NCBI RefSeq assembly: GCF_017876495.1
Contig: NZ_JAGIOB010000001.1
Span: 868,001-932,000, forward strand
Source of the DNA: Microlunatus capsulatus
Lineage (GTDB): Bacteria; Actinomycetota; Actinomycetes; Propionibacteriales; Propionibacteriaceae
Reading direction: 5' to 3'
DNA length: 64,000 bases
The position numbers and the translations under genes were made by a program. The notes under the pieces were generated by a model, which was given only the letters and a program-made list of their open reading frames with translations, was not told where the DNA came from and did no database searches. Positions 25,904 to 35,129 of this stretch are shown piece after piece; the stretch's first letter is position 1; every line of letters starts with the position of its first letter.

Positions 25904-26773
25904 ATGGACAACCGCGCCGAGGTCCGCGAGTTCCTCACCACCCGCCGGGCCAAGATCTCCCCGCAGCAGGCGGGCGTGCCCGACGTCGGCACCCGCCGCG
26001 TCCCCGGGCTCCGTCGCGGCGAGGTGGCCGCGCTGGCCGGGGTCAGCGTCGAGTACTACGCCCGGCTGGAGCGCGGCGCCCTCGCGGGGGCCTCCACCTC
26101 GGTCCTGGACGCCGTCGCCCGCGCGCTGCAGCTGGACGACGCGGAGCGCACCCACCTCTTCGACCTGGCCCATGCCGCCGACGGCAGCAGCGCGCTGCGC
26201 CGGCGCCGACGGCCGACCCGTCGCTGGACGCCCCGGCCGAGCCTGCAGTGGGTCCTCGACACCATCACCTCCGGGCCCGCCCTCGTCCGCAACGGCCGGA
26301 TGGACCTGCTCGCCACCAACCACCTCGGCCGTGCCATGCACGCGCCGCTCTACGAGCGGACGCCCGCGGGACCGCCGAACTTCGCCCGCTTCACCTTCCT
26401 CGACGAGGACGCGCGGCTCTTCTACCCGGACTGGGACACCGCCGCGGACACGGCCGTGGCCATCCTGCGCACCGAGGCGGGCCGCGACCCGCACGACGGC
26501 GCCCTGCACGACCTGGTCGGGGAGCTCTCCACCCGGTCCGAGGACTTCCGCCGCCGCTGGGGACGGCACGACGTGCGGCTCCACGGCGCGGGGAGCAAGA
26601 GCTTCCACCACCCAGTGGTGGGCACCCTGGACCTCGCCTACGAGAGCGTCGACATGGTCTCCGAGCCGGGCCTGACGCTGACGATCTACGCGGCCGAGCC
26701 GGCCAGCGCCACCGCGGAGGCCCTGCTGCTGCTGGCCTCCTGGGCCGCGACGCAGGCCGTCCCGGCGTCCTGA
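25904..26773 (+). CDS. XRE family regulator with MmyB-like sensor domain
   Basis: A 289-residue transcription factor. The N-terminal helix-turn-helix (about 10-75) includes RRVPGLRRGEVAALAGVSVEYY and YARLERG, the hallmark of the MmyB-type family common in actinomycetes. The C-terminal PAS-like MmyB ligand-binding domain (about 105-285) has the usual LLATNHLGRAM and SEDFRRRWGRHDVR motifs; related proteins bind fatty acids or other small ligands. These regulators often control a divergent oxidoreductase gene, which is not present here. The mRNA is probably leaderless. Confidence 0.9.
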   Translation: MDNRAEVREFLTTRRAKISPQQAGVPDVGTRRVPGLRRGEVAALAGVSVEYYARLERGALAGASTSVLDAVARALQLDDAERTHLFDLAHAADGSSALRRRRRPTRRWTPRPSLQWVLDTITSGPALVRNGRMDLLATNHLGRAMHAPLYERTPAGPPNFARFTFLDEDARLFYPDWDTAADTAVAILRTEAGRDPHDGALHDLVGELSTRSEDFRRRWGRHDVRLHGAGSKSFHHPVVGTLDLAYESVDMVSEPGLTLTIYAAEPASATAEALLLLASWAATQAVPAS

Positions 26774-26880
26774 GGAAGTCCTCGGGCCTCGCTGCGCCGA
26801 CCCGGAGCGTCGCCAGAGCGGCCCGGCCGAGCCTGAGGAGGTCCGGGCGGGGAGCCCGGCACCGTCCCCGAGGAGCAGCC

Positions 26881-27102
26881 GTGGAGTCCCGACCGAGCAC
26901 CGCCCTGTGGAGCACCGCCGCCGGAGCGGCCGCCCGCGACTTCGACTACGGCGTCGGCGACGACCGTCGACGCGCCGAGCAGGAGGTCCGCGCCGGCGTC
27001 GCCGCCCGGATCCGGGCGGCCGGCCGGGCCGACCCGATGACGACGTCGCGGGAGCGGCAGGCCTACGAGCTCGCCGCTCTCATCGCGGAGGGCCGCCGCT
27101 GA
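26881..27102 (+). CDS. Small hypothetical protein (73 aa)
   Basis: Unrecognised soluble helical protein. It begins VESRPSTALWSTAAGAAARD and has a basic amphipathic centre with an Arg/Ala bias. GTG at 26881 is preceded by a strong GAGGAG at 6-nt spacing, which supports expression. The last 23 nt overlap the 3' end of the convergent P-loop kinase gene. No function can be assigned. Confidence 0.6.
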   Translation: MESRPSTALWSTAAGAAARDFDYGVGDDRRRAEQEVRAGVAARIRAAGRADPMTTSRERQAYELAALIAEGRR

Positions 27103-27691
27103 GCGGCCCGCCCGTCGTGGCACCCGCGGGCAGCAGGCCGACGTGGGCCAGCGTCGCCGCGGCGACCTGCCCGGCGGTCAGGGCGTCCGTCACGAGGACC
27201 AGCTCGTCGCCGTCGGCCCGGGCCAGCCGCGCCGTGAGCTCGGCGTGCCGCTCCAGGTGCCACTCCAGCGCCCGCGCCCGCTCCGGCGGGTACCGGCCGC
27301 GGAGCCGGCCCTCCGTCACCGCGCCGCTCGCGACCAGCCGCACCGAGCGCACCGGCAGCCCGAAGACCCTCGCGTAGCGCTCGCGGTCGGCGCTCGAGGC
27401 GAGCACCCCGGCCAGCACCGGCTGACGGGGCCCGACCCTGCGGTGCTGCTGCCAGACCGCCGCCAGCGCCTCGGCCTCGGTGCGCACGTTGTCGGGGTCG
27501 TCCGCCGCCGGCGGCCACGACCGGTGGAACCAGTCGACGTCCATCAGGCTGAAGGGCCGGCCCTGCTCGACCAACAGGTCGCCGACGTGGTCCAGCACGG
27601 CCGACTTCCCGACGCCGTAGGAGCCGTTGAGGACGAGGACGAAGGTCGGCGGCGGCACCGGCCCAGGGTAGGGAACCGGGGCGAGGTCCAT
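27080..27691 (-). CDS. P-loop NTPase / small-molecule kinase-like protein
   Basis: A 203-residue soluble nucleotide-binding protein. Walker A is GSYGVGKS at residues 23-30, followed by LMDVDWFHRSWP, where an acidic pair resembles the Walker-B/substrate region of kinase-like AAA proteins. A lid-like Arg-rich segment (RLRGRYPPERARALEWHLERH) is near the C-terminus. The substrate is unknown. ATG at 27691 is used because longer upstream frame lacks homology. Its start lies only 9 nt from the divergent GTG of the phosphotransferase gene. The 3' end overlaps a small convergent gene. Confidence 0.75.
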   Translation of the reverse strand: MDLAPVPYPGPVPPPTFVLVLNGSYGVGKSAVLDHVGDLLVEQGRPFSLMDVDWFHRSWPPAADDPDNVRTEAEALAAVWQQHRRVGPRQPVLAGVLASSADRERYARVFGLPVRSVRLVASGAVTEGRLRGRYPPERARALEWHLERHAELTARLARADGDELVLVTDALTAGQVAAATLAHVGLLPAGATTGGPLSGGPPR

Positions 27692-27700
27692 GCTGAGGCC

Positions 27701-28711
27701 GTGCAGACCGACGACCCGACCGGTGCGGCGGACCCGCTGACGGCCACCGAGCGCGCGGTGCACGGCGACGTCACCCCCGCCGCGCTGCACGCGACGCTGG
27801 ACCGGTGGCTGCGGGCCAGGCTGGGGAGCGGCATCGCCGCGGTCCGCTTCCGCGCGGGGCGCATCGACGCGGTCCGGGGTCTGGAGCTGGCCGACGGGCG
27901 GGCCGTGGTCGTCAAGGCCCACCGGCCCCCGGTCGACCTCGCGGCCGTCGGCGCTGCGGTCGAGGCGCAGCGGGTGCTCGCCGCCGCCGGCTTCCCGTGC
28001 CCCCGGCCGCTCGCGGGACCCGAGACGGTGGAGGGCCGGGTGCTGACCGCCGAGACCCTCGTCGTCGGGCCGCGGCCGGATGGCCGGGACCCCGTCGTCC
28101 GCCGGCTGCTCGCCGAGGGCCTGGCCCGGCACGTCGCGGTCCTGCGGTCCCGGCCCGACCTCGTCGCACCGGCCGGCGACGGCCCCTCCTGGTGCCGCTA
28201 CCGGGGAGGGCCGTGGCCGGTCCCGCACGACACGCTGGTCGACCTCCGCACCACCGAGCCCGGCGAGGCCTGGCTGGACGCCTTCGGACGGCGGGCCGCG
28301 CAGCAGGTGCTCGACCACCGCGGGGACGACGCCGTCGTCGTCGGGCACGCGGACTGGTACGCCGGCAACACCGCCGTCGTCGACGGCGTGCTGGTGGGGG
28401 TGTTCGACTGGGAGCTGGTCGCCGACACCGAGCCGGTCGTCGCCGGCTTCGCCGCCTCGTGCTTCGCCTCCAGCGCGACCGGCGGGGGCGGGCTCTCGAC
28501 CCCCGAGGAGGTCGCGGCGTTCCTGGCCGACCACGAGCAGGCGCGCGGGCAGGTCCTGTCGGGGCGCCAGCGGCGCGCCGCGGCCGGCGCCGCTGCGTGG
28601 ATCCTCGCCTTCAACGCCCGGTGGCAGGTGGCGCTGAGGGTCCACGGCGCCTGCGACGAGGGCGTGGTCTCGCTGGTGCGGGAGCGGCAGGAGGACTACC
28701 TCGCGGTCTGA
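27701..28711 (+). CDS. Aminoglycoside phosphotransferase family protein
   Basis: A 336-residue kinase-fold phosphotransferase (APH/choline-kinase superfamily). ATP-lobe Lys is in AVVVKAHRP near residue 73. The catalytic Brenner motif is VGHADWYAGNTAVV and the metal-binding Asp is in GVFDWELVADTEPVV. The family phosphorylates antibiotics, choline or sugar-like metabolites; the substrate here is unknown, and resistance should not be assumed from the name. GTG at 27701 gives the most natural N-terminus. It is divergent from the P-loop kinase, with 9 nt between the two starts. Confidence 0.85.
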   Translation: MQTDDPTGAADPLTATERAVHGDVTPAALHATLDRWLRARLGSGIAAVRFRAGRIDAVRGLELADGRAVVVKAHRPPVDLAAVGAAVEAQRVLAAAGFPCPRPLAGPETVEGRVLTAETLVVGPRPDGRDPVVRRLLAEGLARHVAVLRSRPDLVAPAGDGPSWCRYRGGPWPVPHDTLVDLRTTEPGEAWLDAFGRRAAQQVLDHRGDDAVVVGHADWYAGNTAVVDGVLVGVFDWELVADTEPVVAGFAASCFASSATGGGGLSTPEEVAAFLADHEQARGQVLSGRQRRAAAGAAAWILAFNARWQVALRVHGACDEGVVSLVRERQEDYLAV

Positions 28712-29905
<1,194 letters not shown>

Positions 29906-29976
29906 GCGGCGCCGGCGGGCCCGCACCCTGCCGGGGCGTGCCCCGGCAGGGTGTTCCTCCCCGGTCCCGCCCGGCC

Positions 29977-29982
29977 TAGCGT
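29977..29982 (+). promoter_or_regulatory. Leaderless -10 box for lipoprotein gene
   Basis: TAGCGT with 6 nt to the GTG at 29989. Confidence 0.45.
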
Positions 29983-29988
29983 CGGGAC

Positions 29989-30591
29989 GTGACCCTCCCC
30001 GGACGCCCGCCCCTCCGCCGCCCCCACCTCGCCTCGTCGATCCTGGCGCCGCTGGCCCTCCTGGTGCTCGTGGCCGCGGCGGCGTGCTCCGCGGCGGCCG
30101 GCCCGGACGGCGGCGCGCCCGCCGACGGCGCCGCACCCGGCAGCCCGACCCCCAGCAGCCCCGCCCCCGGCAGCGCCGGATCCACGAGCTCAGCGCCGAC
30201 GAGCCCACCACCCTCCGGGTCGGTCCGGTCCCCGGGCGTCACGGCGGTGCGGGTGGTCGTCGGCGGGACGGCCTTCGCCGCCGAGCTCGACGACACCCCG
30301 ACGGCCCGGGACCTGGCGGGGCGGCTCCCGGTCACGCTGCGCGTCGACGACCTCGGCGGGGTGGAGAAGACCGGCCGGCTGCCCTTCGCGCTGACGACCG
30401 CGGGGGCTCCCCGCGGCTCCGACCCCGACGTCGGCGCCCTGGGCTACTACGCGCCGGGCGAGGACCTCGTGCTCTACCACGGCGACGTCGGGTACCACCC
30501 GGGCATCGTCGTCCTCGGCCGCTTCACCACCGACATCACCGCCGTCGGCGACCTCCCGGACGGCACCGAGGTCACCGTCGAGCGGGCCTGA
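29989..30591 (+). CDS. Lipoprotein with cyclophilin-like fold
   Basis: Predicted secreted lipoprotein of 200 residues. The signal peptide ends VAAAACS, with the lipidated Cys33. A Ser/Pro/Gly-rich linker to about residue 85 leads to a C-terminal domain of roughly 110 residues with AFAAELDDTPTARDLAGRLP, LPFALT and GYYAPGEDLVLYHGD. These motifs match the small bacterial cyclophilin-like family, which has the fold but not proven isomerase activity. Expected location is the outer face of the membrane. It converges with the oxidoreductase gene. Confidence 0.82.
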   Translation: MTLPGRPPLRRPHLASSILAPLALLVLVAAAACSAAAGPDGGAPADGAAPGSPTPSSPAPGSAGSTSSAPTSPPPSGSVRSPGVTAVRVVVGGTAFAAELDDTPTARDLAGRLPVTLRVDDLGGVEKTGRLPFALTTAGAPRGSDPDVGALGYYAPGEDLVLYHGDVGYHPGIVVLGRFTTDITAVGDLPDGTEVTVERA

Positions 30592-30612
30592 GCGCCCGGC
30601 CCGCCGTCCGTC

Positions 30613-31593
30613 TCAAGTCAGCAGGACGCCCTTGCCGCCGACCCCGCCCGCCTCCATGTCGCGGTGCGCCTGCACGACGTCGTCCAGGCCGTAGACCCGC
30701 CCCAGCGGGATCGCCGCCCGGCCGGCCGCGACCGCGTCGAGGAACTCCTGGAGGACCGCGGCGGGCAGGTCGGACGCCTCACCGGAGTAGGCGGTCAGCC
30801 GGACCCCGTTGGGCAGCCAGTCCATCGGGTAGAAGCGGTCGATCGTCCACCGGTCGGAGAGCATGCCGGTGAAGCAGACCGTCCCCCCGGGCCGCACCGC
30901 CCGGAGCGTGTCGCGCAGGACGTCGGTGCCCACCAGCTCGACGGCCCCGTCGACGCCGCCGCCGCTGAGCTCGCGCACCCGCTCCGCCACGGCCCCGTCG
31001 TCGACCAGGACGTGGTCGGCCCCGAGCGCCTCCAGCTCCGCCGCGGCCTGCGGGCGCCGGGTGGTGGCGTGGACCGTCAGGCCCTGCCGCTTCGCCAGCA
31101 CCACCAGCGCCCGCCCGACGGAGGAGGTGGCGCCGCGGACCAGCAGCGCGTCGCCCGGCGCGGGCCGGACGCCGACGGCGAGCGACCCGTGGGCGGTCTG
31201 CAGCATCTCGGGCACCGCCCCCAGCTGCTCCCACGGCAGGTCGCTGGTGAAGGGCACGACCTGGGAGACCGGGACCAGCAGGTGCTCGGCGTAGCCGCCG
31301 TCGAGGTCCCGGCCCATCCCGCCCATCAGGGCGGCGACCCGGGTGCCCGGCACCAGCTCGCCGCCCGGTGCCGCGACGACCTCGCCGACGGCCTCGAGGC
31401 CGGGGACCCGGGGAAAGCTGCCGCTGCTGCCCAGGCCCTGCCGGAAGTGCAGCTCCGAGCGGTTGAGGCCCGCGGCCCGGACCCGGACGAGGACCTGCCC
31501 GGGCGCGGCGACCGGGACCGGCAGGTCGCGGAGCTGCAGCACCTCCGGCGGGCCGGGCCGGTCCACCACGACGGCCCGCATGGTCGCGCTCAC
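30613..31593 (-). CDS. Zinc-independent quinone reductase / alcohol dehydrogenase-like oxidoreductase
   Basis: MDR-superfamily oxidoreductase of 326 residues, quinone-oxidoreductase type. The N-terminal GroES-like domain has MRAVVVDRPGPPEVLQLRDL and GLNRSEL; zinc-ligand cysteines are absent. The Rossmann domain has VRGATSSVGRALVVLAK, an NADPH-binding motif. Such enzymes reduce quinones or enones. GTG at 31593 overlaps the MarR stop (GTGA), so the two are one transcript and the MarR protein probably controls it. ATG four codons on is an alternative start. Confidence 0.88.
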   Translation of the reverse strand: MSATMRAVVVDRPGPPEVLQLRDLPVPVAAPGQVLVRVRAAGLNRSELHFRQGLGSSGSFPRVPGLEAVGEVVAAPGGELVPGTRVAALMGGMGRDLDGGYAEHLLVPVSQVVPFTSDLPWEQLGAVPEMLQTAHGSLAVGVRPAPGDALLVRGATSSVGRALVVLAKRQGLTVHATTRRPQAAAELEALGADHVLVDDGAVAERVRELSGGGVDGAVELVGTDVLRDTLRAVRPGGTVCFTGMLSDRWTIDRFYPMDWLPNGVRLTAYSGEASDLPAAVLQEFLDAVAAGRAAIPLGRVYGLDDVVQAHRDMEAGGVGGKGVLLT

Positions 31594-32012
31594 GCGGTCA
31601 CCCCCGCCGGGCTCAGCCGTACCTGCAAGCGGTGCAGCGCCCGGGTCAGCGGTTCGACGTCCTCGTCGCCGAGCGCCCGGTCCACCGCCGTGCGGGCGAC
31701 CTCGGCCGCCGAGCCCAGCGCCGCCCGGCCCTGCGGGGTGAGCCCGACGAGGGAGGAGCGCCGGTTGGCCGGGTTGGCGCTGCGGGCGACCAGCCCGTCG
31801 CGCTCCAGCCGGTCGACGAACTTGCTCGCCGCCCCGACGGTGATCCCGATGTCGTCGCTCAGGTCCTGGACCCGCGCCCGCCCGTCGTAGCGGCCCACGA
31901 CGCGCAACGCGTGCAACGTCGCGAGACCCACCTGTCCGTGCCGGGCCAGGTCGCGGTCCACCGCGTCCCACAGCCCGACCTCGTAGCGCACCAGCGCGTC
32001 GAAGAACTCCAT
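31590..32012 (-). CDS. MarR family transcriptional regulator
   Basis: Winged-helix regulator of 140 residues. The DNA-binding part runs from about 35 to 105, with VQDLSDDIGITVGAASKFVD and the wing VARSANPANRRSSLVGLTPQG, which carries the MarR-typical Asn-Arg-Arg motif. It is expected to bind as a dimer and release DNA on binding phenolic or oxidant ligands. ATG at 32012 lies 28 nt downstream of a perfect 16-nt palindrome that could be its own operator. It precedes a coupled quinone-reductase-like gene, a common MarR partnership. Confidence 0.9.
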   Translation of the reverse strand: MEFFDALVRYEVGLWDAVDRDLARHGQVGLATLHALRVVGRYDGRARVQDLSDDIGITVGAASKFVDRLERDGLVARSANPANRRSSLVGLTPQGRAALGSAAEVARTAVDRALGDEDVEPLTRALHRLQVRLSPAGVTA

Positions 32013-32040
32013 GCCCGTCCCAAGGAGCACCGGACGAACT

Positions 32041-32056
32041 TCATTCCGCGGAATGA
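32041..32056. promoter_or_regulatory. Candidate MarR operator
   Basis: Perfect 16-nt palindrome TCATTCCGCGGAATGA between the end of the UPF0303 gene and the MarR start. The size and place suit a MarR dimer site for autoregulation. It includes the UPF0303 stop codon, so the site may also mark the operon boundary. Confidence 0.5.
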
Positions 32057-32505
32057 CCTTCCGGAGCACCACGATCGGTGGCGCCGAGCCCGCGGAGAGC
32101 GTCGACGGCCAGGTCGTGGTCCTCCTCCCCCGACAGGCCGGAGACCGCCAGGACCCCCGCCACCGCGCCGCCCACGACCAGCGGGACCGCTCCCGCGGCC
32201 GGGAAGTACAGCTCGACGGGCAGGGCGAACAGGCGGAGGAAGCGCTCCGGGTCGTCACCGGCGTAGGTGGCGTGCACCTCGGCCGAGGAGACGCCGAAGT
32301 GCCGGACGACGCGGGCCTTGCGCTCGACCCACCGGTCGTTGTCGGCGCTGGTGCCGGGCAGGGCCGCGTGGAAGACCCGCTGCTCCCCCAGCCAGATCGC
32401 GACGGTGACGCCGAGCCGCTCCTGCTGGGCGCGCTCGACGAGGGCCGAGCCGAGCCGCCAGGCCGTTGCGTGGTCGAGGTGGTCGAGGTGCGGCACGGGC
32501 TGCAT
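32041..32505 (-). CDS. UPF0303 / heme-degrading domain protein
   Basis: A 154-residue soluble protein of the UPF0303 family (related to GlcG/HbpS-fold, annotated as heme-degrading domain). Typical motifs are GTSADNDRWVERKARVV near residue 50 and a C-terminal ISGL-like stretch (VLAVSGLSGEEDHDLAV). Proteins of this fold bind small ligands such as haem; actual activity is uncertain. It lies immediately upstream of the MarR gene on the same strand, 28 nt away, and may be in the same operon. Confidence 0.82.
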   Translation of the reverse strand: MQPVPHLDHLDHATAWRLGSALVERAQQERLGVTVAIWLGEQRVFHAALPGTSADNDRWVERKARVVRHFGVSSAEVHATYAGDDPERFLRLFALPVELYFPAAGAVPLVVGGAVAGVLAVSGLSGEEDHDLAVDALRGLGATDRGAPEGHSAE

Positions 32506-32647
32506 GGGGTCTCCGTCGTCTCGGGCTCAGGGCGTCCGCGGTCCGTCCGGTCGGCGTCCGGCGGCCACCGCGGGCTGCGGGTCGGGGGTCCATCTCCTCA
32601 CACGCCCTCGTCGGCGGCGACCCCGGGAGGCGGCACGGTGGTCGCGC

Positions 32648-32723
32648 CCCGGGAAACCAGCGCTCGATGACCCGGCAGCGCCTCCCCGGGCCCCGAACGG
32701 GGATCGAGCGCTGGGTTCCCGGG
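32648..32723. repeat. Long inverted repeat with internal hairpin
   Basis: Arms of 21 nt (32648-32668 and 32703-32723) match at 20 of 21 positions; core CCAGCGCTCGAT. The 34-nt centre contains CCCCGAACGGGG. It may be a leader element of the MFS transcript, or a small repeat element. Confidence 0.6.
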
Positions 32724-32726
32724 GAC

Positions 32727-32754
32727 GCCCTGCCAGGACACCTCACGGCAGGGC
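32727..32754. repeat. Hairpin in MFS leader region
   Basis: Perfect 8-nt arms GCCCTGCC (32727-32734) and GGCAGGGC (32747-32754) with a 12-nt loop, directly after the long inverted repeat. Confidence 0.5.
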
Positions 32755-32864
32755 CTTCCCCGACGGCGTCCGACGGGGTGAGGTGGACACCGGGCGTCCG
32801 GGGCGCACCCCTGACCCGTCCCCCTGACCGGGCGCCCACCTAGCCGACGACCTGAGGACCCCCC

Positions 32865-34064
32865 GTGAGCAGCACCACCAGCCCGTCACCCGGCCACGCG
32901 CCCGCCAGCACCGAGCGGCTCCCCTGGGCCGCGCTGCTGGTGATGGCGCTGATGGGGTTCCTGCTCATCACCACCGAGACGATGCCCGCCGGGCTCCTGC
33001 CGCAGGTCGCGGCCGGGCTGGGCACCACCGAGGGCGCCGCGGGGCAGCTCGTCAGCGCCTACGCGCTCGGCACCGTCGTCGCGACGATCCCGCTGGTCGC
33101 CGCCACCCGGGGACTCCGCCGCAAGCCGGTGCTGCTGGTCGGCATCGCCGGCTTCCTCGTGGTGAACACGGCCACCGCCCTGGCGGGCGGCATCGGCTCC
33201 GCCCTGGTCGTGCGGCTCCTCGCCGGCGCCTTCTCCGGGCTGCTCTGGGGGATGCTCGCCGGCTACGCGCGCCGGATCACCCCGCCGACGCTGGCCGGCC
33301 GGGCGCTGGCGGTCGCCTCGCTCGGCACCCCGGTCGGCCTCGCCGTCGGCACCCCGTTCGGCTCCTGGCTGGGCCGCACCGTCGACTGGCGCTGGTCGTT
33401 CGGCACGCTCTCGGTGCTGATGGCGCTCACCCTGGTGCTGGCCGTCACCCTCGTCCCCGACGCCCCGGGCCAGCCGGCCGCCTCCCACCTGCCCGTCGGG
33501 CGGGTGCTGCTGCTGCCCGGCGTCGCGCTGGTGCTCGTCGTGATCCTCACCTGGATGGTCGCCCACAACACCGTCTACACCTACGTGTCGGCCTACCTCC
33601 GCGCCGCCGACGTCGGGCTGCCCGTCGACGTCGCCCTCGTCGTCTTCGGGGTGGCCGCGCTGGGCGGGATCGCGGTGACGGCCGCGCTGGTCGACCGGGT
33701 CCTCCGCCGTCTCGTGCTGGCCAGCATCGCCCTGTTCACCGCCGCCGGCGTGGTGCTGCTGGTCGGCCAGCACTCGACGGCGGCCGTCGTGGCCGCCCTC
33801 GTCTGCTGGGGGCTGGGCTACGGCGGGGCCGCCACCCAGCTGCAGACGGCCGTCAGCGAGGCGAGCGGGGAGAACGCCGACGTCGCGAACTCGATGCTCG
33901 GCGTGGCCTTCAACCTCGCCATCTTCGGCGGCGGGGTGCTGGGCGCGCTGCTCATCACCGGCGACCCGGGCGTCACCCTGCCGCTGGTCATGGTCGCGCT
34001 GCCGCTCGTCGCGCTCGCGGTGGCCGCCGGCGCCCGGCGGACCGCCTTCCCGACCGGCCGCTGA
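32865..34064 (+). CDS. MFS transporter, arabinose-efflux type
   Basis: Twelve-helix major facilitator permease of 399 residues, similar to the AraJ/SotB/DHA1 efflux group. Features are ETMPAGLLPQVAAGL in the first loop, a motif-A-like ATRGLRRKP stretch and GTPVGLAVGTPFGSWLG in helix 5, the motif C region of drug antiporters. It is expected to export drugs or sugars; the substrate is unknown. GTG at 32865 has GAGGA at 8-nt spacing. The upstream 350 nt form several hairpins, suggesting leader control. Confidence 0.9.
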   Translation: MSSTTSPSPGHAPASTERLPWAALLVMALMGFLLITTETMPAGLLPQVAAGLGTTEGAAGQLVSAYALGTVVATIPLVAATRGLRRKPVLLVGIAGFLVVNTATALAGGIGSALVVRLLAGAFSGLLWGMLAGYARRITPPTLAGRALAVASLGTPVGLAVGTPFGSWLGRTVDWRWSFGTLSVLMALTLVLAVTLVPDAPGQPAASHLPVGRVLLLPGVALVLVVILTWMVAHNTVYTYVSAYLRAADVGLPVDVALVVFGVAALGGIAVTAALVDRVLRRLVLASIALFTAAGVVLLVGQHSTAAVVAALVCWGLGYGGAATQLQTAVSEASGENADVANSMLGVAFNLAIFGGGVLGALLITGDPGVTLPLVMVALPLVALAVAAGARRTAFPTGR

Positions 34065-34076
34065 CCGGCACCGGGC

Positions 34077-34988
34077 TCACGACCCCGGACCGGCGACGGC
34101 GTCGACCAGCCGCTCGGCCTCGCCGAAGGCGACGCCCAGCGGGTCCGGGCCGCGCTGGCCCAGCACCGCGCCGACGACCAGCACCTCGCGGCCGTCGACC
34201 CGCCGGTGCGCGGCGACGACGACGCAGCCCCCGGCGGGCGTCGTCGACCCCGTCTTGACCCCGACGAAGCCGGACCGGCCCAGCAGCCGGTTGGTCGTCA
34301 CCACCCGGCCGACGGTGGGCAGGGTGACCGCCCGCTGCCGCACCAGCCAGGCGAAGGCCGGGTCCTGCAGCGCGGTCCGGGCCAGCACCGCCTGGTCGCG
34401 GGCCGTGCTGCGCGAGCCCGGGTCGTAGCCGCTGGCGTCGACGTAGCGGGTCGAGCCCAGCCCCAGCTCGCGGGCGCGGGCGTTCATCAGCTCGACGAAC
34501 GCCTCCTCGCTGCCCGCAGTGCGGACGGCCAGCAGGTGGGCGACGTCGCCGGCCGAGGGCAGCAGCAGGGCGAGCAGCGCCTTCCGCAGCGTCAGCCGGT
34601 CCCCGGCCCCGAGGCCGACGACCGACTCCGAGCGCGCGCGGCGGCGGTCGGCGTCGGCCACGTCGGCGGCGGTCACCGTGAGGACCGGGCCCTCCTCGCC
34701 GACGGCGAGCGGCTCCCGCTCCAGCACGACGAGGGCCGTCATCACCTTGGTGACGCTGGCCACGGGGACCGGCCGCTGGTGCCCGGACCCGTGCACCAGG
34801 CCGTCGCCGACCACGACGGCGGCCTGGCCCTCGGCCGGCCAGCGGGCGCCTGCGGCGGGGTCGTCGGCGGTGCCGGGGACGGGCAGCCGCGCCCGCGTCC
34901 CCACCACGAGGGCGGCGGCGCAGAGCAGGAGGACGGCGAGGAGGAAGGCGACCGGCAGCAGCCGGCGGGCACGACGGGAGAGGGGCAC
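34077..34988 (-). CDS. D-alanyl-D-alanine carboxypeptidase (S11)
   Basis: Penicillin-binding-protein-like carboxypeptidase of 303 residues that trims the terminal D-Ala of peptidoglycan stem peptides outside the membrane. An N-terminal anchor helix (about 11-30) is followed by the catalytic domain. Active-site motifs are S78-V-T-K81 (SxxK) and K245-T-G (GVKTGSTTPAGG). The middle motif is S145-A-G147 where family members usually have S-x-N, so the third catalytic residue is altered. It is divergent from the response-regulator gene. Confidence 0.85.
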   Translation of the reverse strand: MPLSRRARRLLPVAFLLAVLLLCAAALVVGTRARLPVPGTADDPAAGARWPAEGQAAVVVGDGLVHGSGHQRPVPVASVTKVMTALVVLEREPLAVGEEGPVLTVTAADVADADRRRARSESVVGLGAGDRLTLRKALLALLLPSAGDVAHLLAVRTAGSEEAFVELMNARARELGLGSTRYVDASGYDPGSRSTARDQAVLARTALQDPAFAWLVRQRAVTLPTVGRVVTTNRLLGRSGFVGVKTGSTTPAGGCVVVAAHRRVDGREVLVVGAVLGQRGPDPLGVAFGEAERLVDAVAGPGS

Positions 34989-35033
34989 GGCACCACCGTC
35001 GGGTGACCGGTGTCGGGCGGACGTCTCGCGGTC

Positions 35034-35052
35034 CTTGACGTGGCCTTCACGT
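35034..35052 (+). promoter_or_regulatory. Direct-repeat box for response regulator, putative autoregulation site
   Basis: CTTGACGT (35034-35041) and CTTCACGT (35045-35052) are direct repeats with an 11-bp start-to-start distance, as in PhoB/OmpR-family binding sites. They occupy the -35 position for a GATACT -10 at 35062-35067. Confidence 0.45.
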
Positions 35053-35129
35053 CCGGGCGGCGATACTCAGAGCCTGCCGAGACGTCCCGCGTGCTGCCGG
35101 GTCGCGGGCCGGGGAACGGGAGGAGCGCC

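Larger units (their letters stand above)
32506..32864. other. 359-bp divergent region rich in hairpins
   Basis: Lies between the leftward UPF0303 gene and the rightward MFS gene. It holds a long inverted repeat (32648-32723) and a second hairpin (32727-32754). No open frame in it has coding features. Confidence 0.45.
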
